From assembly GCF_027409185.1 (NCBI RefSeq), contig NC_084471.1, positions 4,804,535-4,868,534 of the forward strand: DNA of 64,000 bases. The letters are read 5' to 3'. Under the pieces are notes generated by a model. That model was not told the origin of the DNA. It made no database searches and saw nothing but the letters and a program-made list of their open reading frames with translations. Source of the stretch: Cynocephalus volans. Lineage: Eukaryota > Chordata > Mammalia > Dermoptera > Cynocephalidae. This document shows positions 1 through 12,000 of this stretch, one piece after another; the stretch's first letter is position 1; each line of letters begins with the position of its first letter. The translations under genes were made by a program, and so were the position numbers.

Positions 1-104
1 CTGAGCAGCTGGAAGGGGACAGTCTAGTCACATGCCCCACCTGCCCAGTCAGGGAGAGAGGATGCAATCGTTACCAGTTGATTCCTTTAAATTACAAGAA
101 GGAG

Positions 105-232
105 ATATACACTAATACATTTTTTCTGGTCATAAAAAGAGGAGAAGAGATTTCATATATTTTTACATTTCTGATGCTCCCTGATATTCAATAAAAAGAG
201 TATGCTGTCTTCTTCAAAATAAATAAATAAAT
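105..232 (+). mobile_element. Short retroposed fragment of unknown source with 16-bp target-site duplication
   Basis: The 16-bp word aaattacaagaaggag occurs at 89-104 and again at 233-248. The 128 bp between the copies contain an AATAAA-type signal (ataaaaa near 191) about 20 bp before an A-rich tail of aaat repeats. Signal, tail and target-site duplication together are the signature of L1-mediated retroposition of a 5'-truncated polyadenylated RNA. I do not recognise the source transcript. It lies in a GTSE1 intron or in the gene interior. Confidence 0.6.
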
Positions 233-360
233 AAATTACAAGAAGGAGTCTTGGTCATATTAATCATAAGCACTATCTAAACTAGGGTAATAAATACTTA
301 GCTACCAACATACCTGGTACACAAGTCAATCTGGTAAAAGATTCATAAAGAAAAGCCTTA

Positions 361-500
361 GGGGCCGAGCCTGTGGCGCACTCGGGAGGGTGCTGCGCTG
401 GGAGCGCGGCAACGCTCCCAGCAGCCGCGGGTTCGGATCCTATATAGGAATGGCCGGTGCACTCACTGGCTGAGTGCCGGTCACGAAAAAAGAAAAAAAA
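361..500 (+). repeat. tRNA-derived SINE (CYN-like), hairpin-arm subtype
   Basis: It opens with the tRNA-like head gggccgagcctgtggcgcac and has a B-box-like gggttcggatcc, followed by a short right-hand unit (ggccggtgcactcactggct) and an A-rich tail. The target-site duplication aaagaaaagccttag is seen at 347-361 and again at about 501-515. The anticodon-arm region is a hairpin of about 9 bp (ctgggagcg/cgctcccag) instead of the usual tRNA arm. The same subtype recurs at about 5032-5190, 60405-60549 and 63564-63717. Confidence 0.85.
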
Positions 501-778
501 AAAGAAAAGCCTTAGGAGAATCGTGCCGTAGCTTCTATGTATACAGTGTGAAAGTTTACAAGGCTCCGTCCCACACATGCTCCTATCTGATCCCAGTGAC
601 TCTGCTGTGTGCAAGAGAGACACACACATACACCAGGAGCCCCGTGCAATTTCTGTCTCAGCAGAAACAGCAGTAAAAATGGTGCTGATGTCCTGAATCA
701 ATACAGCAAAACAGAGCTCATTACACCTAACGTAACAGTAAAGGGCGTGCATCTACTGCACACGCACTACATGTCATA

Positions 779-950
779 GCCTTCTATGCCAGGCACTTTG
801 CACAGTAGTCCCAGTGCTCACAGGGACACAAAAGTAGGTGTCATCACCTCAGTCTGTAAAGATAAGTACACAAACTTAGGTTCTCTTAACCACTGAGTGG
901 CAGTCAGGATTCTAGACCAGATCAGTCTGATTTGAGTATTCATACATTTC
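779..950 (-). repeat. MIR-like ancient SINE fragment
   Basis: The stretch resembles MIR in reverse orientation. It has a 'gccaggcactttgcacagta' block, a 'cacctcagtctgtaaagata' block and a 'cttaaccactgagtggcagtc' block. It is strongly diverged and the edges are approximate. Confidence 0.45.
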
Positions 951-1553
951 ACATTGTGTGAACAAAATCCACACCATGCTGCGCTGACTAGTCAGTGTCT
1001 ATGCAGCAAATATAATTTAAAGAGGATTTCGTTTTTAGGAGCAGAAAAACAAATGCCTTTCCCTATAGCCTACTAGAGTTTCTCCCCTTTACCACTAGAT
1101 GGCAGCCTTGGCTTGGTAAGACAAAACGTGGCGGGAATTTAAACAGGTTTGGGAGTGGAGATTTAAATAAACATCCAGAAGTTAGTTACAGGGGTCATGT
1201 GTCCTAAATTATCTGGAACGGTCCTATTTTAAAACCTGTGTCTGATGACATTAACATGAGATTGGTCTAAGCGTCTGTCTGCTCTCAGGCACTGGCGACA
1301 CACTCACACACATGGACTGAAGCCACCCATCTGAGTGTGCCTCTCCTCCCTAAGGGAAGCACCCTGAGGGCAGGGGCCATGACACAGTCTCTTCCCTGCC
1401 CAGCATCCAGCCCCATCCACAGCACACAGCAAGCCCCCCAAGATGACCCACTGAGCCTAACTGGTTCTGTGAAGACGGCCCAGAGGAACAGAGAGCATTT
1501 CAGGCCTCCCTGGGCTACACATGGGTCTGAACACGAGATGCCTGCCACCTCAC

Positions 1554-1680
1554 CTGTACTGACTGCTGGAGACGCACACACCCTGGACATCAGGCTCGAA
1601 ACCAACCCTGAGGAAGAGGACTTCCTTGCAAGATTGCCAGTGCAGCCAGGTGGCTTTAACAGGGTCTTCTTCAGCCCCAA
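1554..1680 (-). CDS. GTSE1: GTSE1 coding exon (fifth coding exon)
   Basis: The acceptor is ttttgtctcag and the donor acag|gtgagg. The exon starts in phase 0 with LGLKKTLLK, continues with GNLARKSSSSG and ends after CASPAVST plus one base. It matches the human stretch LGLKKTLLKAPGSTSNLARK. It is 127 bp long and leaves phase 1. The following exon must lie to the left of the window. Confidence 0.93.
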
Positions 1681-2933
1681 CTGAGACAAAATGTTTAAAA
1701 ACAAAATCAGCAAAGATTTCATTATCTACCCATTACTTACTTCTGCATAAGTGTGGTTTTTAAATAATTTTTAACAATTTAATAATAATCATCTTGAATT
1801 TAAAGAAGAAAGAAGTCAAGCAGTACTTCTCAAAGGGTAGACTTCAAACCCCTGCATGAGAATCCCGTGGGGGAGCTGGCTGAGGTGTAGATTTTGGGAC
1901 TCCAAGCCAGACCCACTGAGTCAGCTGCTGTAGGCCCAGCTCCTGGCAATTTTAATAAGGACTGCCAGTGATTCATACACATAGCTCATTTTGACCACCA
2001 AAGCCAGAAAATAAATGGCAAAGATGTGGATGGGAATATCCGTGCTTGGGAAAAGCTGTTTTCAAAACATCGACACCCCACATTATCCATGCAAAGATCC
2101 CACAAGGGAAGCGGGGAGCGTCCTCACCATTACACAAGCTGATGCTCAGAGAGGCTGATTGGCTTTTCTCAACTGACATAGCTCCCAAGTGGCAGAGGCC
2201 AGCCCCCAAAACACACTGCCAGGCCTGTATTCTTCACAGGCATTTCGCCAAGCTGTCTCTCATGGACTATATTTTCAACTCTACTAACTTGACTTTAATC
2301 AAAAGGCACATCACTTGTATACAAAGCTGCCACCTTTTTCCCATCCATCACAGGTCATGGCCCCTGCAGACTTACCTTGTTTGGAACAGGGAGTGATCGC
2401 TTGCCTTGGACCAAGTGGCTTCCTCCAGCTGGGAAGCCGTCAGCATCCAGAGCAGTGCTGGCTTTGTCAGGGAGAACATCCCTGTGGGATCCCTTTTCAT
2501 TTTGGATTTTCATCTTGGAAGGACTAGCTGGTATCTCTTTCTTGCGCTGAAAATTTTTAATTTGGAATGTGACAACTGTCTAGTCTTTAACAATGTACAG
2601 GGATACTAAGGCTTCGGTTTAGAGCGACCCCAGGCCCCATCTGTCTTTCTGACTGCTGCACACATTCCTCAACTCATCAACTAGATCGAAGAGAATACAG
2701 CAGTTCACTCCTTCCGCCAAATCACTATGGACAAAAGTGATGATGGACTTCACTTCCTCATTAAACACAGCTTAGGGCCAGCCCGTGGCTCACTTGGGAG
2801 AGTGTGGTGCTGATAACGCCGAGGCCACGGGTTCGGATCCCCTATAGGGATGGCAGATTAGCTCATGTGGGAGAGCGTGGTGCTGACAACACCAAGTCAA
2901 GGGTTAAGATCCCGTTACCGGTCATCTTTTTAA

Positions 2934-2992
<59 letters not shown>

Positions 2993-3010
2993 TATATGTA
3001 TACATATATT

Positions 3011-3050
<40 letters not shown>

Positions 3051-6000
3051 AATAAAGACAGTGTAAAATAATACCAAGACAGATCATTAACAGGAGCGAG
3101 ATCCTCTAAAGCTATCCCTCAGTCAGGATCCTTACTTAAGGATGATAATTAGGAAACTGGTTCTAGTTACACAAATTTTTAAATGCTGTACAGAAAGGAC
3201 TCATTCATTAAATGGTTGTCCCTCCACCAGAGAAACTGCTCAATTGCAATAAATCTTCTTGGTCTAGTACTGAAAACCATTTTACTTGCCTGGCAGAGTC
3301 AAACGAAGAGTAAGTTCCCGACATATGTAGAGACAAGGGCATTCATGGAACTAACCCACGCTGACATAAATGACCCCCTTATAAGACAGAGTTAATAAGA
3401 GCCATGGAAGCCAGTAGTCATGAAGACACAGCAGTAACTTTTTTCCTTAACAGCATTTTAAAAATCAAGATACACTTCACATGACATAAAACTCACCACT
3501 TTAAAGTATACACTTCAGTGGTCTTTTGTATATTTGCTCTGTGTGCAACCATCACCACAGCTAACTTTAGAACGTTTTCATCCCCTTAACAGAAACCCCA
3601 TACCCGTTAGCAGTCCCTCCCCAGCCCTAGGCAACCGCACGACCACTCCTTGTCTCTGTAATTTGCCTGTTATGGTCATTTCATATAAACTGAATCACAC
3701 ATGACCTTTTGTGTTTGGCTCCTTTCACTGAACGTGTTTTCAAGGGTCACCCGTGTAGCAGGCATCAGTACTGCATTTATTTTTACTGCCATATAGACTC
3801 CACTGTCTGGACGTACCACATTTTATTTTGGGTTGGTTCTACTTTAAAAGGCTGCTTTGAACATTTGTGCATAGGTTTATCTGTGCACATATGTTTTCGA
3901 TTCTCTCAGGTAAACACCAAGGGTGGAGATGCCGGGTGCTATGGGAGCTGTACATTTAACCTCTGAGGGACAGCTGAGCTGCTCTTCACAGTGGTCACAC
4001 TGATTTACATTCCCAGTAGCAATGCAGGAGGCCCCCATTTCTCCACATCCCCACCAACTCTTGTTTTTCGTTCTTTTACCGATGTCCTAGCAGTTATTTT
4101 TAAAGAACATTTTAAATAGGTGTTACAATCAAGTGGTCCAGTCGTTTCTAACGACGATCCTCACATGGGTGAGCATGTGCCTGTGAGTCACTCTGGAAGT
4201 GAATGACCTTTCTTGGAAAAACATGCAGGAAGTGGTGAGGCTTCCCAAGGGAGCTTAAATGCAGTGCAGCTGTGCAGATGACGTGTACAAGAACCAGCTC
4301 TCTGGACCCAGATGTCACCCAGGACCAGGAAATCAAAGGACATACTGTGATCCAGAATGGCCAGAATTATACCATAACTTCTCTGCCCTGAGTCCATGTG
4401 TGCTAATGCACAAATCCCTGCCATAAACCCACGTGCTTCACACACAAATCTTGGCCTTGAGTGTGGATGGATTTGTAGAAAGGAAAAAGGAATATCTAGG
4501 CCCTTGCTGGGGATTCTGCTTTTATCTAAGCCTCCAAACAACCCCACCAAAAGTCATTCTTCCTTTACTGTTGCCCAGGGCAGGCAGCAGAGCTGGGAAA
4601 GGGCAAAAGGGCACGCTGCAACCTGCCCCTCCCTGTCTCTCTGCCACCTCCCCTCTCCTGAGCAAGAGCCAGATCAGGCAAAGCTGAAAGTAAATCGTGG
4701 TCTGACATCCACCTTTCTCCTACCCTCTCCACCTTCCTCCAGCCTCCAGGACCTCAGTTGCCCAAAGCTGGCCAACTGTACCCCAAAGGCATATCTGCTA
4801 ACTACCACTTCCCAGGACAGCGCATCTCTACTTGATGCCCAGGAAGAAAGCAATGGAAACTAAGTCACAGTCAAGGAGGATGACTAGTGGCTATCCCAGA
4901 GGAAGGGGACTTTATGGAAGAGGTTGCTTGTTAAAGCGAATGAAATCCCTATGGGTGGGATATCTGGTGTTATAACAAAACAAAAGGAACGATTTCAAAC
5001 CAAATTTAGGAGGAGGTATTTTTTTTTTTTTTTTTGTCATTTTTGTGACCGGCCGCACCACGCTCAGCCAGTGAGCGCACCGGCCATCCTTATATAGGAT
5101 CCGAACCCGCGGTGGGAGCACTGCTGTGGGAGCACTGCTGCGCTCCCAGCGCCACACTCTCCCGAGTGCGCCACGGGGTCGGGGTCGGCCCAGGAGGAGG
5201 TATTTTTAAGCCATTACAGCCCTGCCCAGGCCCACCCCCAAATCAGCTCCCCATCTGTGACTGCTTTTCACTGAGTTTTCATTCCTGTGCTTCCCCAAAG
5301 GATTTCCAGGATAGGACATAAACCCAGATGGCTAAGAGGCAAGGACTGTCTAGGTGCCCAGATAAATGTTCTGGTACATGGTTGTGCCTACCTTCTCCAT
5401 GCCCGAGTGAATGTTTTTTGCTCTAACAGACGAAGCTCGGGGCAGCTGCAATTTGCTGGTGACCTTCTTCTGAGTCACTGCCTGATTTGGAGGGTGAGCA
5501 GTACTCACTGCCCCAGGCAAAGGATGAGAAGCATGCAGTGGCCCCTGTGTCTGGGCACAGCTGGCCTGGGCAGGAGCACCTGGAAGGGCCAAGGAGGAAT
5601 CGGGAAGCAGGGCCTCACTGGGAGGGGGACAGACTCCCAGGAGCGGTGGCCCCATCAAGGGGCTGTCTGACAGGTAGTATGTCTCCCTTTTAAGTGATGT
5701 GGGGCTTTTCTTTATTTCCTTTTCTTTTTCAAAGAGGTTTATTTTTAATTTTGATTCCTGGATGAATCTTTCCACATCCTGGCTCCAAGGGTCTTCGGGC
5801 TCAACAGCATGGGCCGCTTGGTTTCTGCTGTTGCTTTCTATCTGTAAAGCCAATAAGTGAGCTTCTTTATACACTTCCACAAACTTTTCGCCAGTGAGAG
5901 GGCTCCAAGTAAAGTGACCTTCAGATGCTGGCAGAAGAGGTTGTTCGGGAATCTGATTACTTAATTCTAAGCTGGCAGCGATACATCTTTCTTTATGTCC

Positions 6001-9000
6001 AACAGGTCCAAAAAAGACTTCATCATCTTCATTTGCACTATTTTTAAAGAATTATTAATAATTAATAACACTGGCATTTAAATGAAGTGTGGTTATGCCT
6101 AAGGCAAGGGAAGAAAACTCATTTGTTTACCTTGAAGACGACAATGAAAGATCGAAGTCAAATTTTTCATCGACCAAAAGAAGAATGTCTGGGGAGAGAA
6201 AAGTCTACTGTTACTTTAGGGCTGGGGCTGATAAAAAGAAAAATATTACCAGTCTCTACAGCTATCAAAGCTATTATGAAATTTACCCCCTGAAGTATAA
6301 CCCATCACTATTTAATTTAGGTATATTTTCATAGGGTGTTCTAGATTATCTTCATTTTTCTATTTACTTTGGAAAATTGCACCAGCCATTGTGTGTTTGC
6401 TAAACCCCACCCCAAAAGAATGTCCTTATTTTTAAGATATAATCCAAAATGCATTCACTGAATCATTCAAGTAGCTTTTCAAGAAGAGATAAGTCATTTT
6501 CAGGTATAGAACATTTTCAAAAGACCACCTGCCTCAACTCCCTTACAATTAACTTCCCCTTGAAATGCAAAATAAAACTGCACTGAGATATCATCTCACC
6601 CGTTAGACTAGCTATTATCAAAAAGACAGAGAATAACAAATGCTGGCAAGGCTGCAGAAAAGGTGAACTCCTCTACACTGTTGGTAGGACTGTAAATTAA
6701 TACTGGAAAACAATGTGGAAGTTTCTCAAACAACTACAGATAGAACTACCATATGATCCAGCAATCCCACTTCTGGATATACATCCAAAGGAACAGAAAT
6801 CATCATGTTGAAGGGATACTGCACTCCCATGTTCATTGCAGCTCTATTTACAATAGCCAAGATATGGAACCAACCTAAATGTCCACTGGCAAATGACTGG
6901 ACAAGGAAAATGTGGTATATATACATAATGGAATACTACTCAGCTATAAAAAAAGAATGAACTTCTGCCATTCACAGCAACATGGATGAGCTTGGAGAAA
7001 ATTATGTCAAGTGAAATAAGCCAGGCACAGAAAGAGAAATACCTCATGTCCTCACTCATAAGTGGGAGGAAAGAAAGAAAAACAAGGAAGGAAGGAAGGA
7101 AATACCGACCACAATAATACGTTGAACTTTCAGATGGAAAGAAAAGATTTAAGGTTACTAGAAGTGGGAAAAGGGGAGGGAAAAGGGGATTAGGGAGAAA
7201 CTGGGTAATGGACACAAAGAATAATTACGGTCTGTAATGATGAACATGCTACTAACACTGATTTGCTCATCACATATTGTACACAAATACTGATAGTCAA
7301 CTCTGTACCCCACAAATATGTATAATCAATTATGTTTCAATTAAAAAATAAATTTAAAAAAAGAATTAACTTCCTGTCTTTCAAGCTACAAAACACCTAA
7401 TCATCTTTCAACAATGAATTCTGATATTATTCACATGCACAGCAGGGACACACTAAGTACTTGTTGACAGTCATTGCTTCTTGGAGTCTTTCCTGAATCC
7501 CCAGATAAAACTGCACTCTGCATCCCACCCCATCCTTATTTCTGTCACAGCTTTCACCAGCCCTATTTGCCCAATTCCCTCTAACAGACCACAGGCTCAA
7601 GGTCCGTGGTTCCCTCTTCTGGGGGCAACTGCTTCCTCCTCCAGTCCCTCCCTAGGTTCCTGTGGCACCTGAACCTGACCTCCACAATTGCTGTGTAAAT
7701 GCCTCTCGACCCTCCTATGGCCCCAACTAGATTGTAAGCCTCTCCAAGATGGTAAATGTCTAACACTCCTCCACATTCCCCAATGTCCAGCTAAGGGCCT
7801 GGGAATTTAGCAAATATTTACTGAAATGCACTGAACTGATATTTCAATCTTGTAAAGTTTATACAGCACTTTCACAAATTATATATCATTTGATCTTGAT
7901 AAACAATGCAGCATGCTTACTTACCAAAATCATAAAATTTGAAAACATACCAATATCCTAATTAGGTTCTAATTAATCAATTAAATGGTCCTAATTACCT
8001 AATTAGGAAAAGGGAGAAAGCACAAATGCACAAAAGAAATAAAAGAGAAATAATCATAGAGAGTGGGAATTAAAAGATTCAGAAGCTACTTTGCTTAACT
8101 CCATGCACATAAATCTAAGAACTTGGCTGAAATGGATAATTTTCTAGGAAAATATCATTTACTTTTTGTATTTAAATTATCCAGATTTAGTTATCTATAA
8201 AGCTGACTCCAGAAAAGAGAAAAATCTTAGTAATAGTTCAATTACCATAAAATAATTGGAGAAATTTATTAAAGCGCTATCCCCTTCAAAAAAGCAAAAG
8301 TCCCAGCTAGTTTCATAGGATAATTCTATAAAATCTTTAAAGGATATATCATTCTGCTCCAGAGAATAGAAAAAAATAAACTTTCCAACTTACTTCTATG
8401 AAGCAAGCATAATGATACCAAAAGCCTATAAAACTTGCTCAATAAAGACACCTACAGACCAGTCTCACATACATCAACATAAAAGTCCTAGACGAGAATA
8501 TTAGCAAAAAGAATCCAGCAACACATTAAAATAATAATAGTATATTATGACCAAGCTCGCTTCACTTCAGGACTGTAAGACAGTATAATTTTACCATCTT
8601 ACATAATGATTTATATAATCATTATATTACTAGACCTAAAGAAAAAAACATATGATTATCTCCGTATACAAGGGTACTTCAAAAAGTTCACAGAGAGATA
8701 CATATTATCTTTCAATCCTATTTGTCCACTAACTTTTTGAAGTACCTTAGTATGTTGAAGAGACATGTGATAAAATGCTACATTCTGGATTTTAAAGGCT
8801 CTTAAATAACAAGCAGTAGATATATCTTACCATATAAGGAAATATCCATCTCAACCCAAAAGACAAAATTAGGTTCAATGAGATAACATCAGATGTGTTC
8901 TTTCTAAAGACAGGAGCAGATATACCTTGTCAGTCAGGATAGGCTAACTTATGCTGGAGTAAGGGTAACAAACAATCCCCAATGTTCAAGTGGCTTACGA

Positions 9001-12000
9001 CAACAAAGCACACTTCTCACTCAACCCCTGTGTCTGCTGAGGGTAGGCCGGGGCCCTGCTCCATGGCATCCTCACACCAGGACCCAGGCTGGTGGAGCCT
9101 CTACCATCAGGAACACAGCTGGTCTCCAGGGCAGGAGGCAGGGGAAAGAGTACATTCCACACTGGCTCTTGAAGCCTTCTACCTGAGGGATACATATCAC
9201 AGCATTCCCTTTTCACCAGCCCAGCAAGTCACCTGAGCCGAACCAAACTTCAAGTGGGCAGGGAATACAATTCTGTCACATACCTGGTAGAAAACAACGT
9301 AGAAATACAAACGAACAGCACCAATGATGACTACCTGCATGTAAAGTAACCCACAAGCCAGCATCAGGCTTGATGGAAAACTACAGAAGAGATTCCACTA
9401 AGGCCAGGGACATGGCAATGACACCTCCAAGCACCACGATTCTTATCATTGTTTTGGACACATTAACCACCACAATTAGACAAAAGAAAGAATGTGGAGG
9501 TAAAATTATCATGGAGTACAGATGCTATGGTGATAGCACAAGAAAAATATCAACAAAATCAACTGAAAACTACATCAGTAGTAAAGGATACAAGAATATG
9601 GCTGAGAACAAAATCATTACACAGCAATCAACAGCTTTCACATAAACCAAGAACAGTTAGAAGATATGACGGAAGAAAAGACCTCATTTACAATAGCAAC
9701 AAAAAATACAAAATACCCGTGAACAAACCTAACAGGAAATGTGCAAGATAAATATTAAGAAAGCTTAGATCATAAAAGTAACAGATCAAATATAAATGGA
9801 AAGTGGGTTATTTGAAAAATGATAACGAGATAAACCACACAATCCTTTGGGGAAAAAAACCCCAAGAAACAATTAAGTTTGATCCACACCTCGTGCCACA
9901 CCAGGAGAAATTCCAAATAAATCAAAGACTTAATTGAAAAAACAAATGAAACCCTAAAGGAACAAGAAGAAGCCACAGGGAAATTGCACCCAGGAGTGCG
10001 GGGGTCTAACTATGACATCAAATTGGAAGCCATAAAATAAGACATCAGTTGTCAAATACATAAAAGTTAGTAAAATCTCTGTGTGGCAGAAATCACAGTA
10101 AGCAAAGTTAAGAGAAATGAGAAGCGGTGAAAAGAATATTTGCAACTTTTTTTTTTTTTAAGTTTAAAAAGATGACCGATAAAGGGATCTTAACCCTTGA
10201 CTTGGTGTTGTCAGCACCACGCTCTCCCACGTGAGCCAACTGGCCATCCCTATATAGGGATCCGAACCCATGGCCTTGGTGTTATCAGCACCACACTCTC
10301 CCAAGTGAGCCATGGGTCGGCCCTAATATTTGCAACTCTTATCACTAGGGGCTAACTCATGAGGAGTGCCTACAAATGGCTAAGGAAACAACTAACCATC
10401 TAATGGAAAACAGACAAAGGATATGAGCAGATGGAATTCACAGAAAACAAAACAAAATGTTCTTAAATATATGACAAAAAGTTCAGCCTCACTCAAAAAT
10501 AAGAGTAATGAAAAATAAACTCACCCTAGGGCTGGCCTGTGGCTCACTCGGGAGAGTGCGGTGCTGATAACACCAAGGCCGCAGGGTTTGGATCCTATGT
10601 ACGGATGGCTGGTTCGCTCACTGAGTGTGGTGCTGACAACACCAAGCCAAGGTTTAAGATCCCCTTACCAGCCATCGTTTTTTAAAAAAAAAAAGAAAAA
10701 TAAACTTACCCGGAGATTCTACTTTTCACCTATCAGATTAGAAAAAACCAGAAAGTTTGAAAAAGTGGAGACAAGGCTGTGGGGAAAGACAGTTCCTGCA
10801 CAGCTGCAGAAGGTGTCAAGTGTTACAGTTCTGCAGGGTGTGACTCAGCAGTACCTAACCAAACAAAAAATGCACGCACTCTTCAACCAGCAAATCCACT
10901 TCTGTGAATGTATCTCACAGACCTTCACAGATGCGCAAAATAATGTGTGTGCGCGGTTACTCGCTGCAGCATCACGTGTAACAGCCAAGACACTAAGCAA
11001 AAATGCAATGTTCACCCATAGCAGATGGATTACAGTACATCCCCATGATGAACACTACATAGGTTCAAATAAGAATAATAACACTCTTTCTATGTTGACA
11101 TACAGTGATCATCAAGGCAAATTAAGTGCAAAAACCAAGACGCAGGACAGGGTACTACATGCTACATTAAGACGGGGAATCAGTCAACACTGTACACATG
11201 TTGGCTTGCACTTGCACAAATTATGTGTAGAAGGACACCCGAGAGACTGATGACATCGGTGGCCCTTGGAGGGGGCAAGTGGGTAACTGTGGGACAAAGA
11301 GGCAGACATTTTGCTTTTTACATGTCTGAACCTAGGAAGTCAATTTTATAGGTCACTTCCAGGAACTTCCAACTGTCTGATGTGGAAAAAAGACTCCTGT
11401 ACCAGGAGTCAGGAAAGCAGTCTTCTACTCGAGGCTTTGCATCTGGTCCCAAGTGGCCCTGGGCTGGCTGACTTGCTTGTTCTGCAAACATGTGAGCACC
11501 CACAACAGGCCACATCCTCCACCAGGTGCCAGGCAGACTTGGGGTACATGGTGCCTGCCCTCAGACGTGCACCAGGCAGTGTGGTAAGGGGTTGATGTGG
11601 AGGCAGGAACACCTTGGAGAAAATAACAAAGCATGTGAGGAACTGACCAGAGGTCAGAGTGGCTGAAGAGAAGGAAAGGTAGGTCAGGTCAGATGTCAGA
11701 GGATTTGCAAGCCATGGCAAGGAGCTTTTATTTTATCCGAAATGCAATAGAAGGTCATTGAAGAGTTTTAAACAGAAGAGGGTTATAATCGAATTTGTGT
11801 GTTTAAAAGGGAACCTTGGCTGCCATGTAGAGAGTACATCAGAAAGGAAGCAGGCAATATCTACTGAAATTACAAATGCACATATCAGCCAAAGTAAAAA
11901 ATAAGCAAGTAGGTACAGGTGAGATGATGTGTCTGAAATCAAGGTGGTGGCATTTGGATGGAGGTGGAAAGAGGAAGATAGATCCAAAATATATTTTGAA

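Larger units (their letters stand above)
9320..11330 (+). mobile_element. L1M-type ORF2 end and 3'UTR, interrupted by two SINEs
   Basis: Old L1 sequence contains 'gaagatatgacggaagaaaa', 'atttacaatagcaacaaaaa', 'aatggctaaggaaacaacta'-like ORF2 blocks, then a 3'UTR-type block with 'gcagcatcacgtgtaacagc'. Two CYN-like SINEs inserted later in opposite orientations (10148-10324 and 10527-10695), each with its own target-site duplication cut from the L1. The long open frame across 10561-11250 is accidental. Confidence 0.7.

Noticed and set aside
1-8. Next GTSE1 exon starting at the window edge (acceptor-like ccccttccag on the minus strand at 9-18)
   Set aside because: Only eight bases would remain in the window and they do not clearly match the human continuation after SPAV, so the exon cannot be supported.
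2939-3042. Regular repeat considered as a CRISPR-like array
   Set aside because: It is a dinucleotide microsatellite with no repeat-spacer structure, in a vertebrate genome.
10148-10324. Possible tRNA genes (A/B-box-like segments)
   Set aside because: The tRNA-like units are SINE parts: paired, with poly(A) tails and target-site duplications, and without a complete cloverleaf.
10561-11250. 229-codon plus-strand open frame
   Set aside because: It runs from a SINE into an old L1 3'UTR. It has no family similarity and its parts are unrelated repeats.
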